DNA from: Atopsyche davidsoni | Taxonomy: Eukaryota; Arthropoda; Insecta; Trichoptera; Hydrobiosidae | Length of the DNA: 64,000 bases | Direction: 5' to 3' | Assembly: GCA_022113835.1 (NCBI GenBank) | Contig: JAILWY010000004.1 | Span: forward strand, 6,265,501 to 6,329,500 | In this document: in pieces, positions 48,100 through 60,979 of the stretch | How the letters are laid out: the number at the start of each line of letters is the position of its first letter | Position numbering within the stretch: the first letter of the stretch is position 1 | Translations under genes and position numbers: made by a program | The notes under the pieces: generated by a model | The model's database searches: none | What the model was told of the DNA's origin: nothing | Seen by the model: only the letters and a program-made list of their open reading frames with translations

Positions 48100-50850
48100 A
48101 ATTTGTTGAAAATCTTATTAATCTTAGATTTTTAAATAAAACTAAATCAGTTTTTTAAATCCTTTTAATATGTATTTTCCCTTAAAATAATTATTTCTTT
48201 GATTCTTTGATACTGTCGTCACGCCTATTGTCACCAAACTCATATAAAAAGAGGCACCAGAAGAAGAGAACGACGGTGGTATCAGAAAATATGCCTACTC
48301 TGTGTTTCAAAGTATTTTTTGAAATAAAAGATGCGAATTTGTCAGCAAGTTGGGGTATAAAATTATTGATTTGTAGAGTTGACTATTATTTTATAACTTA
48401 GCTATCAAAACTGTATTTTTTTTTGTTTGGCATTATTAAGAGGCGTTCAAACTGTTGGGATACAGTACTTTTTGTTTTATTTAAAGTAAATTTAAAATAT
48501 AGTCCTCCCGTTGGTAGTCACTAGATCAAAATTTCAAAGCATGATCAAATAATAATAAATAAAAAAAGATCAAAAAAAATATTTTTTGTAATACAATACG
48601 TTTTATCTCAACAATATCTTCACCGTAGCTCAAATACCAGAATTTTATAAATAAATTTTAATCACAATACACGTTTAAAACTTTAAAAAAATTCATTCAA
48701 TTTTATCTAAATTTTGAAATAGACTCAATATTTTAAATTATATTTGAATTCATAGAAAACAACGCACGATTAATTTATAACACTTTCTAAATTCAATCAA
48801 AATTTTAGTACAACCCTGATTTCGAAGCATCTCTAACTTTAAAGACAGCGCATTGAAGAATTTGTCGAATTCTTCGAATTTTCATGTCGCGTTATCTTGG
48901 GAGGCTGATCGATATGTCGCCGAAGAAGAATTGTCTTTGTTCGTGGAGTTATTGCTTTCTTCATCAGTATTTTTATCACCACACTGTCAGGTTTATGTGC
49001 GCAAACCAATGTATTGTTGAAAATGAGATTTTCATCTGAAATATATGATATAAAATACATGGTAACTCATACTCCATGCATGATAAAAGTAGTCAGTCTT
49101 TTGTGCTCTCTGATATTCATTTACAGTTAATTAGTAATAATTTGCAGTTACATTGGCAATACATATTTAGCACGGGATACATTCAAATCCAGATTTCTGG
49201 ACGATGCATTTTTATACTGAATGCAAAAATGATAAGTAAACAAAAGGTTCAAAGAACGCACAAACTATTTCGGTTTGCTTTGCCTTTTGCAAAAAAAAAT
49301 ACAAATTTAATTTATGTAAATACTTAATATTACTAATATGATTATGTACATTAGTTCACACATACAAAATGATTAAAGAAATTCTCAGAAAAATATCATT
49401 GTGATTTGTGTGGCTAATGTGCCTAATCATACTAGTAATAATATAATAAACCCGTAATGGGTAATAAATACGCATCTGATTGAGGTTTAATCCAAAAAAT
49501 AAACATAAATACTTATTATTAAAAAATCTATAAAACGATTCAGTAGTAAAGAAAAAAGTCAATAAAGTATTGCGGCTATCTAAGAGTTTTTTTTTTATTT
49601 ACTAATAATCTAAGAAAACACAATCTTTTTTCTCATTCGAGTTTATTTTTATTATTATTATTACGGAATACGCACATAAAATGTGTAAGTACATACACGT
49701 TACGTTTTTTCATTAGAAGTAACAATATTCTGCGTATAAAATATTGAAAGAAACTTCCTGTTCAATTTATTTTCAGCCGTTAGTATACTGAGCACCTTCG
49801 TATCCGGTGTCAGCATCTGTTGTATAGATTCATTCTATCAATAGACATAAATTTAAAATTACCTTCTTTATTATTAGGCCCTCAGGAAATAAAACTTGGT
49901 TATGAGAGGGATGTCGATGCGACACTCCAATAAGCCTAACAATACGGCGTCCCTGAAAGGTTCCTGAAAATTAAATGGGCAATAAACCTCGGGATTACAT
50001 CTCGTACCGCAAAAACTTAACGCCCAATAAAATTCTCCCCATAAATGTAGACCGAGTCTTGTTATGTAGACAAGCTACTTCATTTATATTCTTCATGAAG
50101 AAATTTAGGCAATATACTCAGAGCTACCTTATATGCAAATTATTCTCGCGGAAACACACAAAGAAATTTGCATAAATCAATATTAATAACAATCCTGGTA
50201 TAGGTATTCCATTGAGATTTTAGAGACAGGATATGATTTTTTTTGAGTTGTTTTAAATTACCTCCGGTTAAAATCTTAACTTTAAAATGTTAATATTGCT
50301 AGCAAGATAAGTGCCGTTTTGCTTTCTTTATAATAGCATTCAAAATTCAAGAGTACTTTGAGATAACTTAACAAGCGGTGATCTTAATATATACATGAAT
50401 AGAATAATTTAACAAACTTTGAATAAAGTTTATAATATTTGTGGTTTTAAACGATCATGTAGTATCTTAGAAATAATTATTCCCATGATAGATATCTTTT
50501 TATTGAGAAGTTCTTATATTTTCATGTATTTTATTGCGTACATTATTAAAAAGCTTTTTGCGTAATTAAACATGAGATATCAAACATATTTCAAATAGAT
50601 ACTTTATTTGAAGTTAAATGTATATCTCAATATATATATTATAATAATATAATAACTTTATATAAGTAGACGAATCTCGCTGCGATATCATAAGTGATCA
50701 TAAAAATGTTACACTTAGTGTAAGACTTCTAATAACTAATTATCAAGCGGTTCAATATGACGTATAGATTGCATAAAACTTTATTTCTCATTTCGGTAGC
50801 TTTTAATGTCGGAGTAAAAAATATTTTTTATGTGTGTATTTAAATATGCA
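48100..50850. other. AT-rich sequence outside the short element at 49325
   Basis: Frames of up to 83 codons are AT-driven and lack motifs. A weak acceptor-led frame at about 49778 (after TTATTTTCAG) is too short to support. Confidence 0.4.
49325..49482 (-). mobile_element. tRNA-derived short element, copy 3, tRNA body deleted
   Basis: Inverted arms (49325-49364 and about 49411-49450) read ATATGATTATGTACATTAG and its near complement. Read on the minus strand, the head GATGCGTATTTATTACCC and left arm join directly to the last bases of the tRNA-like 3' end (CCACACAAATCAC) and the tail seen in copy 2. The internal promoter is gone, leaving a foldback remnant. Confidence 0.65.
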
Positions 50851-50858
50851 ATAATAAT

Positions 50859-51139
50859 GGTTGACCGCTCACAAACTGGGGTTTTGAACAGAATGCGCAA
50901 AGAAACAAAACTGCTGACAATTTTAAAAGAAGCACTGGACGAATAAAACAAACGTGAATACGGAATATGGAATTATTAAGACTGACTCAGGACAAACATA
51001 TGTTCAATGATATGATCATCTCTGAGGAGAGGCACTTTAAGAAGAAGATACTGAAAATTCGGTTTATTTATAATTGTTTTCAGGGCATATGTTCAGTGAG
51101 ATGGTCACCAACCTTCTCTGAAGAGAGAGGCACATTGGA
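50859..51139 (+). pseudogene. Non-LTR retrotransposon fragment with duplicated 3' end
   Basis: VDRSQTGVLNRMRKETKLLT-like sequence is followed by a deletion, then the 3' end twice: ATCTCTGAGGAGAGGCACTT at about 51018 and ACCAACCTTCTCTGAAGAGA at about 51108. It abuts the mariner element at 51139. Confidence 0.65.
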
Positions 51140-51529
51140 ATGTCCAAAGAGAGTACCGGGTATTCAGTAAAACAAAAACTACTAGTAATCTTCTTCTGAT
51201 TCATTAATTGAAGATTTCTGATAACACGCTGACACATAGCCCTCGATATTGCTGCCATTTCTGAACTGATGTTTTGTTTCAACTCCATTAGGTTCGTCGG
51301 AATATTCTCATAAACTCTACTTTTAAGGTATCCCCATACGAAATAGTCAAGAGGGCTAAGGTCGGGGCTTCTGGGAGGCCAGTTGATGTTACCTCTACGT
51401 AAAATGACCTTATATTTCGTTAACAGCTTCAATTAATTGATTGGATGTATCGCAAGTGAAGCCTTGTTGGAACTCTGGGCCCAAAAATTTTCACTATTCA
51501 CATTCACCCGATACTCTTTTTGGACACCA
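51139..51529 (-). mobile_element. Deleted Tc1/mariner-type element, copy 2
   Basis: Inverted ends TGTCCAAAGAGAGTACCGGG (51141) and CCCGATACTCTTTTTGGACA (51507-51526). The minus strand encodes GNINWPPRSPDLSPLDYFVW followed by GYLKSRVYENIPTNLMELKQ, then runs out of frame. At 390 bases it is the shortest copy; an extra deletion removed the RYCDM region. It lies against a retrotransposon fragment at 50859-51139. Confidence 0.8.
51240..51432 (-). pseudogene. Transposase C-terminal fragment, copy 2
   Basis: Carries the third catalytic Asp in DLSPLDYFVWGYLKSRVY and the MAAISRAMCQRVI tail. It is shifted out of frame on both sides and has no N-terminal part. Confidence 0.7.
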
Positions 51530-51689
51530 TGTATACAAATTGATTGGCACTATTCGAAAGACTGTCTAAACGACCTTCATTTAAAAACTATTTTACCGGC
51601 ACACTCCGAAAGTGGCCGTCGATTTACTATAACAGGAAAGATGTGCGATTTTATCGCGTCGTTCGATACACTCGACCCGATCAATATTG

Positions 51690-52010
51690 TCATTATAACG
51701 GCAAATCGAAATACAAATTGCCACTAAAAAAATCAATTTGCGCCGGGGAGAGCTGCAGCGACGCGCGCGAGCAGACCGCGGCGGGAAACTTGTCAATTCT
51801 CCTCCGCGGCGAGGGGTTGCGTCCACTGTTCGGGGGTTTTTTCCACCCCTCAGACGCCGGGCGGGGCGGCCCGATTCGCAGGCGGGGCACGTGCGGACGT
51901 AAACTGAATATCCTGTTTTCTCGATAAATATCGAGGGTGGGGGCGAGATAAAAACATCAAGAGGCCCCCCGGGCTGAGGCGGGGCGACGGGCGCGCCTCT
52001 ATTTACATGC
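51690..52010. promoter_or_regulatory. CpG-rich island, the most GC-rich block in the window
   Basis: Dense CpG (GACGCGCGCGAGCAG, GGCGGGGCACGTGCGG), the palindrome ATATCGAGG/CTCGATAAATATCGAG near 51920, and a CACGTG E-box at 51886. A 127-codon open frame crosses it but begins in unrelated AT-rich DNA. A promoter or enhancer is more likely than a coding exon. Confidence 0.35.
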
Positions 52011-53369
52011 TAAATGATGCATAAATTATTAAAATACTTGTACTAAAATAATATAAAACGATCAAGCACACGGGGGTGCTGCCTGGTATCTGGGAACCAT
52101 GGAGCGTACATTTTTATTGAATTGCCTTTTGATCGATGTTAAAGAAATATATCGTCAACGTGTTTTTTTTTCAGGATTAACTGTGATACATAATTTGAAA
52201 ACGAGAGACATAAAATGACTAAAAAGATATTAACAACATAAATAAACAGAAAAAACTTGACTAATTCTTCATTGCATAAAGTTTACTATGCTCAAACATT
52301 TTATATTAAATTCATATCAAACAAATTTTGAACAAATAAAAGTTTTCCATAGTTCCGTTTAAAAGTTTCCCGTATTTTTAATTCAATAATTTCAAACAGG
52401 TTGAGATTTCGGAGGACTAAGCCGACATGCCTTATTACAGTTCGCACATGTGATGGAGGAGCACTCTGCTACTTAGTGGATGCTTTAAGATTAGCTACAT
52501 CTCCTCTGTAATGCTACAACTGCCATTTGCGGCATTTGCTGAATTAAGGCAATTAAATACGTGTCATGTTTGTGTCAACGGAATAACACTGTATTGATAA
52601 ATGTGTCCATGAGTTACGGCAGCCATCATCATTAAAATTGCTGTGATGCGTTTTTAGTTAAATTTTGTGGAGTTTCAGGTCCGGTACTGAAATCATATAC
52701 AGGGGTTTCAATTTTTCCCCGGAATGGCCGCCAAAACTATCATAACCCTAAATAAACGATATGAATATATCAATCGTGAAGTGTATCAACGTTCATGAAT
52801 ATATTTTGAGGCATACTGTAAACATGTGAAACGACATAGTTATATTTATTTCGTAATGCAGGTCAGATTCAATACCTCACCCCATAACCATCGTGACTTG
52901 CGCCTTAATATATGAAACCACCCTGTATCTAAGGGTGAATTTTTAATCCCGATTCGAGTGTACAAGTGTGTTACCGATATACGCGCTTCTAAAATATTTA
53001 ATGACTTTAAAGAGGCATGAAATTATACATATAATGAAGTTTTTAGTAAATACGCGTATCTTTGATATAAGTTATTTAATAATTGAATATCAAATGATCG
53101 TCTTAAATTATACATATTATTGTATAAAAATACATAACGCATTTCAAGTTCTCCCTTGATTAATGCTCAATAAAACTGTCAATTCACAGATAAAGCATTT
53201 TAGTGGCATGATATATCGAGGGAGGGGCCGTGTCTCTAGCCGAAATAGCCGCCAAATTATACATGAGGATGGTAAGTAAACAAACATTACTGGGATAACC
53301 GCAATCCATCCCTAATTTACGCAAATCCAGCCGTTAAATCACCCCCCTCCCCCGCCCTGGAGGACTCAC
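52011..53369. other. Mixed non-coding DNA
   Basis: 52880-52930 contains CACCCTGTAT after GAAAC, similar to the ends of some transposons, but I find no partner end. Confidence 0.3.
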
Positions 53370-53560
53370 CCCGACATGGCGACACGCGCCCTGACTTAAG
53401 CAAGTGGTTAGTAACGCGTACGTCAGCTGTTTGCCGCTTCCGGTGGCTGTCAGGCTTTGACGTGCGCCCGGAAATCAAGAATGTTACTTCAGAGGTTTTT
53501 GAATCGCGAGTGTCACGATTTGTTAGAGTAAATCTCGTGGAATAATATTTTTCTATCCAG
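53370..53560 (-). promoter_or_regulatory. GC-rich island with ATG directly before a consensus donor
   Basis: On the minus strand GTCGCCATGTCGGG is followed at once by GTGAGTCC, a consensus donor. That would make a first exon holding only a start codon and five more bases. CpG-rich upstream DNA (53380-53480) could be its promoter. The partner exon is not identified. Confidence 0.22.
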
Positions 53561-53569
53561 CCCACTTTT

Positions 53570-56200
53570 TGTTCGTTTTCTTTTGCAAAGACAAATCCCG
53601 TATTTTATCTTGGTTCAATTTTTCAGAGGATTTTACAAGTTCCTAGAATTATACAGTTCTTTAAAAAATATTAATTTTCAAACGAAAATTGATTGACCGA
53701 CGTATTATAAAATTAAGCAATCGTATTTTTAGATAGTATTCAAACAAGTAATGTGTCAAATTACCTTATTTTAACAATCAACTATAATTAAATATAATTA
53801 TCAAACCATAATCGACTTATTTGAGCTCTTAATTTAAATGGGGACGTTATTTCTACTTATCTTAACACAAATTAAAATTATTTTTATTTTTATACAAAAT
53901 CTTATCTCATACGACGTCTAATATTTAAGATTTTCGGAAAAAATCATTCGGATTGAATATTCGATTATTTTCGGTCAAAAAATTTTTAATGTAGAATAAA
54001 TACGTGATAATCAAATAATTTAGCAACTCTTTCTTCAGAAATGCGGATTTAATTATTTTTTTAATAATAATCATCGCTCAAAAATTATTATATTATGATG
54101 TGCTTCGAATGATAGTTAAGTTGTTATAAAACTAAAATATATCAGAGTATTCTTTTTTATTTTACATAAGAAAGGCATAAATGATAAAACAAAACAGCAT
54201 TACATAATAAATTGAATTTCTTAATAATGAAATATGACTACTGGATTGGGATCAAATATTCTTAATCAAGTTATTCTATGTTAAATCATTTATCAGAGCT
54301 ATCAAACCACAAAAAAGCAAGCATAGAAAGACAGTTTCGTATTACATTAAATAATACTTTTCACAAAAATAGCATCCAGCGATATTGGCAATTTTCCAAT
54401 TTAATAAAATTATGCATATATTTTTTATACAAAAATCGAACATCTTACAATATGTCTTGGAGCAATGGGATGAGGAAATACCTCCGCTGCCTTTTTATAC
54501 CTCCTACATTCAAATTTAATCAATCAGACCATCCCCGAGCGGTTCCACCTCACTACCCCGAGCCTGGAGGCTCTGTAACAATCACTAGCGGAGAGAGTAA
54601 ACCCTGAGACGTAACACTTGCGCTATAAATACGTTATGACCAATCATGATTTCAGATTAACGTAAATCTTACGTAAAAACAAGTAACTCAAGGTTTCAAG
54701 ATATATAGACTATTGGATGAAAATTTTGTTCCTAGTATGTTTTTATAATTACAAATAATAAATTATTCTTAAAAATCGGCGACTTGTATAGAAATGTTGG
54801 TGAAATTGAAAAATGTTTACATTGAAAATTTTATCCTGCTTGAATCCCAAAACTACTTTAACACTAGATTGTCCAAGGACGTCAACTTGACGACTTTTTA
54901 ATTTCAATTAGAAAAACAATTATGTATATAATGACATAATTCATAGAATTTTGTGACTTTTTGAACAACATATAAATGCGTTCATTTATAATTGTAATTA
55001 CCTCCCCATCCTTCATATATATATGTGAGTGTTATTCATATATTCATATATTGACTGCTAAACCTTGGGCAATCTTGTTTTAAAGAATGGTCACCTTTGT
55101 AATATTAATATAAATATCCTACATATAAAATATAAGAGGCATTCATGGCTCGTGTATGCTTTCATAAGCATTAAACATTTAGATAACCTTTTGACACCGC
55201 ATAGAGTTTGATTAATCACTTTAATTAAATACTGAGGTACCTTGCACACAGTAGAAATATTTTTTGGAGTTTGAATGTTTATATCAAGATCGCCGATGGT
55301 CCCGAGTATCCACACATTGGCATCCCTCCAAGACCCCGATATTTTACTAGGCCGGTTTTTTTTCCACCCCCGTATTTCGGGAACCTCATTATAATTCCCG
55401 GCTTTGATATATGGCCGTACGCTCCGTTAGGCCGTTCTGATTACGCCGATTTGATATTTGTATTTCAAGCATTGTGGATTATTGCGTACATGATGCAGAA
55501 AATCTCCTGGAAGTGCTCGGAGATTTATCGTATCCTTTACATGTAAAGCCGCATTGTTCAAAAGGCAATATATATGCCAATAATGATTAACTTCTCATTT
55601 TCTTTTGCTACTACTTTATTTTCGAATTAGGCGTAGACTACAAAAACAACTTAACTTGTAATAATAAATATTGCTACTCATATATCTTATATAATTTATC
55701 GCAAAAAGCATTTTGCATCCGGTATTTTATTAGTTTCCATAAAGAATTAGATAATCTGCGTTAATATTCATTTTTAATACTTTATAGCATGAACTTTATT
55801 AATTAGTTTTTTTTCGTTGTATAGTAAATTATATTACTATAAATGCACGTTGGCATGATAAACAATGATCACTGCTTTTTTTGTAAAACAGAAAAATATG
55901 CAGTCTACACGTATTGACGGCATGTCCACATGTCTACCAGTGGCGTGAAATGAATTCAAAAACGAGGAAACATTTGTACTCAACAAATATAAAAAAATAC
56001 TTATAACACATAAAATATTTCGAAACGCAGATTTCAAATACAACCCTTTTTATTTTATTTCAATAAAACGAATATAACCAACGCTATTATATATATTAGC
56101 ATAAATCAAAAAGTACTTCGGTGCAAGTTTCAATATAATAGGTTTCTTATCTAGGTCAATCATTATTAGAGGTTTAGTTTATATATTATATTATTTTATA
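53570..56200. other. AT-rich with islands at 54480-54620 and 55280-55540
   Basis: The second island is open for 91 codons on the plus strand (Pro-rich, with LGRSDYADLIFVFQALW). I do not recognise it, and the frame continues into AT-rich DNA. Confidence 0.3.
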
Positions 56201-56204
56201 TATG

Positions 56205-56205
<1 letters not shown>

Positions 56206-56288
<83 letters not shown>
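56206..56288. repeat. TA microsatellite
   Basis: About 40 TA units upstream of the doubled retrotransposon tail. Confidence 0.95.
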
Positions 56289-56289
<1 letters not shown>

Positions 56290-56305
56290 TCTAAATGATT
56301 ATCAA

Positions 56306-56592
56306 GAAAAACTCCATGGATAAAATGTCATTGGAGGAAGGAGGTTAATAGGATGCGGAATGCGCGATAGTGCGCGTTAGGCCAGACTTAAAAGACCAAT
56401 TTCCTATGAGAAGAAGCATTTAAATAATATGTATTGATACATTATATATGGTTGTAAAGACAAAAGTCCAAGGAAAAAACGACATTGGAAAAATTACATT
56501 AAAATGGATGCGGGATGCGCATCCATTTTTAGTAGCTGGATTACATTCGGACTAATCAAGACTGATTTCCTGTGAGGAGACGCACCTGAAGA
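56306..56592 (+). pseudogene. Two side-by-side retrotransposon tail fragments
   Basis: Fragments 56306-56425 and 56465-56592 both carry ACATTGGA.. .. GGATGCGGRATGCGC and a TTTCCTRTGAGRAGA end. They lie between (TA)n arrays and look like a tandem duplication of the same 3' end. Confidence 0.6.

Positions 56593-56658
<66 letters not shown>
56593..56658. repeat. TA microsatellite, target of a mariner insertion
   Basis: About 32 TA units; TA repeats resume at 57212-57228 on the far side of the mariner element, so one array was split by it. Confidence 0.9.
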
Positions 56659-56661
<3 letters not shown>

Positions 56662-56663
56662 AA

Positions 56664-57211
56664 GTGTGTCCAAACAGAGCATCGGGTATTTGTTAGTTCA
56701 GTAAAACAGAAACTACTTGTAATCAAGTATTATTTTATAGTATAAGAATACAAAATGGAAAATTATTTCGAAAAGATGATGTTATCCAAATGGTGACCGT
56801 AACGTAACCGCTAGCACTCTTCTAATATGGAACAAAAATTGCTGATAACACGCTGACACATAGTCCTCGATATTACTGCCATTTCTGACCAGATGTTTTG
56901 TTTCAACTCCGTTAAGTTCGTCGAATTATTCTCATAAACCCTACTTTTAAGGTATCCCCATTCGAAACAGTCAAGAGGGCTAAGGTCGGAGCTTCTGGCA
57001 GGCCAGTTGATGTTACCTCTACGTGAAATGACATAATTAGGGAATAATTCGTTAACAGCTTCAATTGATTGATTGGATGTAAGGCAAGTATTGGAACCAC
57101 GTTCTTGAGTTGAAACCTTGAAACTCCTGCAACTCTGGGCCCAAACATTTTCGCAGCATATCGCAATAACGGTCACTATTCACATTCACCCGATACTCTT
57201 TTTGGACACCC
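56664..57211 (-). mobile_element. Deleted Tc1/mariner-type element, copy 3, inserted in a TA repeat
   Basis: Inverted ends GTGTGTCCAAACAGAGCATC (56664) and CGATACTCTTTTTGGACACC (57191-57210). Both flanks are (TA)n, fitting the TA target of this superfamily. On the minus strand the end fuses to NSDRYCDM-type sequence, then the WPARSSDLSPLDCFEWGYLK block. The catalytic block is changed (Tyr to Cys, Val to Glu) and frameshifted. Confidence 0.8.
56811..57176 (-). pseudogene. Transposase C-terminal fragment, copy 3
   Basis: Reads SNQSIEAVNELFPNYVISRR and SSDLSPLDCFEWGYLKSRVY, ending VISNFCSILEEC. It starts inside the transposase gene just after the terminal repeat. Confidence 0.7.
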
Positions 57212-57229
57212 TATATATATATATATATA

Positions 57230-60200
57230 ATATGAAGGCCATGGGTGGCAAGCACTTAGCAATCTCAACACTTAGCAGCGGCCATGTCGCAGACGGGGAG
57301 TCGCTGTTTGCAGGCGGTCAGTGGATTTGGCGTCTAATGGCCAAGGAGCGGATTACGTCGGGCCCGCTCCCTGATTGGAGGCTGCTCCAAGGAGGCTCGG
57401 CCACCGGCGCTTATTCAATCCCATACAATTAAATTTCAGACCCACAGGCTGCAAATTAAATGCCGTTATACAATAATTACTCGGAAGGCGAAGTAAAGCG
57501 AAAATCTACGTGCTCCGCTCCGCGTGATTTCACTGTATTTATATCCGATAATAGTTTCGATGGGATGCACTGCAAATACCACGTGTGCGGGTTAATTAAC
57601 ATATACATATTACATCATTTTCAAGTATTGATGAAAGCAGCACACTTCCGGTAATGACACTGAAAATGTTTGATTACTACCTGTGCGCAATATAACGCTT
57701 GTTTTCAGATAAAAAGATCATAGTGACTGTTTTATAGAATAAACGTTTTTAGAGTCTAGTCCGTAAAAGTCGCAATAATGCAGAATCAAATAATTTTTGA
57801 TTAATTATTATAATTGTTTTAATATTAATTAAGAATTTAATAATACTTATTCAATGATTATAATGATGTACCGTTACCGATGCCTCTCCCACCCTAATGG
57901 CGGGGTTACTAATGATGTTTGACTTGGCTGTTTACTGGCCGCAGCGTGAAGCTTACACACTGTGTGCGCCGATCCCCTGCTTTTAGAGCTACCGAGCAAT
58001 GTTAAACTACCCTAACCGAGCCTCATATCATCCCCAAATTGATACGATAACTTAATTTAGAACAAGACTTTTAAACTGTATATACGAAATCAATATCAAC
58101 TACTTAACTGGTAGTATTTACGTGTAAACACATACAGTGATTAAAATTTACATGCATATATCAAATATGAAACCATTTTTATAAAACACTTAAAAAAGTA
58201 TATTGAAAATTTTGGGGCTATTCCAAAATGTACAGCAATGTTTTTTCAGTTTACAAATCGTTTTACTAAAATTATTTTTCTGTAAAAGTATAATGGTATT
58301 TGTGGCCGCGTTTTACGTAAAAGTTTTATTTGCAGTTTTTCTTCAAATGAAAATATGATTGTAGATAGTATCCATATTTTTTACCTGGGGTATTTTTTTG
58401 TGTTTTTCCTCTGCTGAGTCTCTAACCGCCCTTAATTTGGTCATTTTTATTAGAAAACGAGCTTTACCTCTGCGGGAAAAATAAACGATATGATCGGTTC
58501 AATTTACCATCTTTATCGTCGGCCAATTTATTTTATTGTCCAGCCTTTCTTTGTCTATTCGTATGATCTTCTTTGGTCATCATATTTCCTTTCGTATAAC
58601 AATAATTTTCTTTCCCCCAGCATCCCGTGGGATCCGACATACCAGTCACCAGACCATGCCATACTATATTAACAATCACAATTACAAAAAAATACACATC
58701 AGCAGATTTTTTAAAATAATTTAATTTAAATACCACACGAAGCATAATAGATTTACTTCAAAATAATCAAAATTAAATTTATTTTGATTTAAAATAAAGT
58801 TTTTGTTAAAATATACTTTTTTGTGTAGTACATTATAATTAATAAATAGTATGTGTTAATAAATTACTGAATAATTTATAAACGAGAAAAATAAGTCAGT
58901 TTGATTAACATGTTTGTTAATATATTTTATTTTTATTCTATGCTTTAGTTGACTTATATTATTTTATGATAAATTTATTACACTTTTACATGAATTAACA
59001 TTTTAAAATAGAAGGATTGCGTATTGGTTAAAGCAGCATGATCTTTAACAAAATACGAATTAAAGTTTCTAAAAATACAAGTCATTGTTTTGTTTCTTCA
59101 AAAAAATATCAAAACTAACATAAAGTTCTATACTAAATATTATTTAATAAATATTTGAATGTTCAATGTGTTTATTAGTGTCCTTAGAGGCTATCTTTTG
59201 TAGAAAACGCCGGTAGAAAAGTCTGTTTTAAGGTTCGTTGTGATATTTGAAAGTGGTTCATAGATTATACATATTATATTTGTTAAATAATAAAATCAAT
59301 GTATTTTTTTAATTAATTGTTCAACTTGCAAAGTAAATGTATTATATTAATTGGGCGAAGTACTTTTATGGCAAGGTTTCGAACCGTACCGATTCCTGCT
59401 TTATACCGACATAAACTTCATAAACTAGATGTACGATTCCGATACTGGCCGCGGATTGAAAGAAATAAAAAGATTACTATGTATTAGAACGAAACTAAGG
59501 CTCTTCTAAAATTCTAAATCGCTATACTAGGCCTTCGGATCTATTATACTTTAATCAAAAAGGTTTAATCGAAAAAAAGCTCCTTACGAATAACGAATGT
59601 AAACGTAGATTGCGAATTCGTGATCCCATTTAGCTTTTGAGTCAGAGTCTATAAATATTTTTTTCAAGAGTTATCATCTGATCGTGTTTATGTAAAATGA
59701 ATAGTATATTCTACAAAAATATTTTTTTTACTTAAATCTAAAAATTGTGTTAGGCTATATTAAGTGGGTATTTTTTTATACAATATTTAATATATCCATT
59801 TACAACGTTTCGTGATTCGTATCAACTTTATCAATCTTGCACCGTATTATTCAAGCACTGTTAAAAAAATTAAGTATATGCAAATGTGTCAATATACTTA
59901 GAGCAATTTAATTTCTACCACTGTCCTCATTATATGCTTAGCGTGTAAATATTTTTTATTTACTTTGAAGATGTTAAACATATAAAAAAATAAATACAGT
60001 TTACAGAAAACGGCTAGTAGCTGCTGTTATGGCCCTACTTTCCTTCAGAATACAAAATATACAAATATATAAATTCTAGCATCTCGGGGTGCTTAAGGTT
60101 TGCATTGTTTTATCGGGCCGGATATGTAAGGGTAGTGTTCCGTGGAACCTGAATATTTCATGAATGCAGGAGACATCAGAATGCTTCGACGTGTTCGAGA

Positions 60201-60400
60201 TACCCTATTGAAATATGTTTCAAGCGTCTTGAATAAAAAATATATTTTGCAGCATTTCTTGAGCGAAACGAAATTTCAATTTATATGGAGGTGTAAAAAT
60301 ACACATTTGAAAAATTAATGTAATCTTGTACATCAAAGAGTCGTAAGAGCTGAGATATTGAGATAAAAATTCTAAAATATAAAAACATATTTTTCGTTAA
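57230..60400. other. Islands at 57240-57600, 57870-58030 and 58440-58680, then an AT-rich desert
   Basis: At 58600-58620 a strong acceptor (TTTTCTTTCCCCCAG) precedes IPWDPTYQSPDHAILY and a stop; the exon would be under 60 bases, so I do not call it. 58700-60400 shows nothing. Confidence 0.3.
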
Positions 60401-60407
60401 ATTGGGC

Positions 60408-60485
60408 AGAAAAGGTCTTGCATGGAATGCGCAAAGAGAGAAAACTCCTGACGATGGTAAAAAAAGCATAAAATATCTTTTTTTT
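60408..60485 (+). pseudogene. Retrotransposon tail fragment (VLHRM..KER segment)
   Basis: GGTCTTGCATGGAATGCGCA then AAACTCCTGACGATGGTAAA corresponds to the VLHRMRKERELLTMVK segment only. It is truncated on both sides. Confidence 0.55.
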
Positions 60486-60979
60486 TGACATATTTCCTTG
60501 ATTTTTCAGACTCACACCTTCACAGTTATTGTGACTCTCATAAATTATCAATTTTGCTTAAATGATTCGGATACTAAGTAAGAATTAGAACCATTCTATG
60601 CAAGTGTGGAACAAGATTAATACTAGTGACTCGCAGTAGTACAGTGCATTAGTTTTGTATATAATTTTATTGAAATATTTTAGACCAGATATACAACGAG
60701 CACTTGTTAATTTGTTAATCAATGAACTGCAAGGTGGTTGGATATATGATAAACATAGTATTAATGGAAGGCATCAATAAATTACAATACTTGTATCTTA
60801 GGTAACTATTCACAAAATTAGCAAATAATGAAAGTGACATTAAAAGATTCTCTCAATTAATTAAACGACCACAGCATCTCCCAGTCATTAAAAACAAACA
60901 TTAGACCAAGCACTGTAGGGACATGTGCCGATGTTACCCATGGCAGGGAATCCCCTGTAAGCCCGCAATGACTTTTATT

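Noticed and set aside
51544..51927. 127-codon open frame on the plus strand
   Set aside because: It crosses a composition boundary into a CpG-rich island; the residues look like random reading of that island and a second frame is also open.
58600..58672. Exon after a strong pyrimidine tract and AG
   Set aside because: The frame ends after 16 codons and no donor or conserved peptide is visible.
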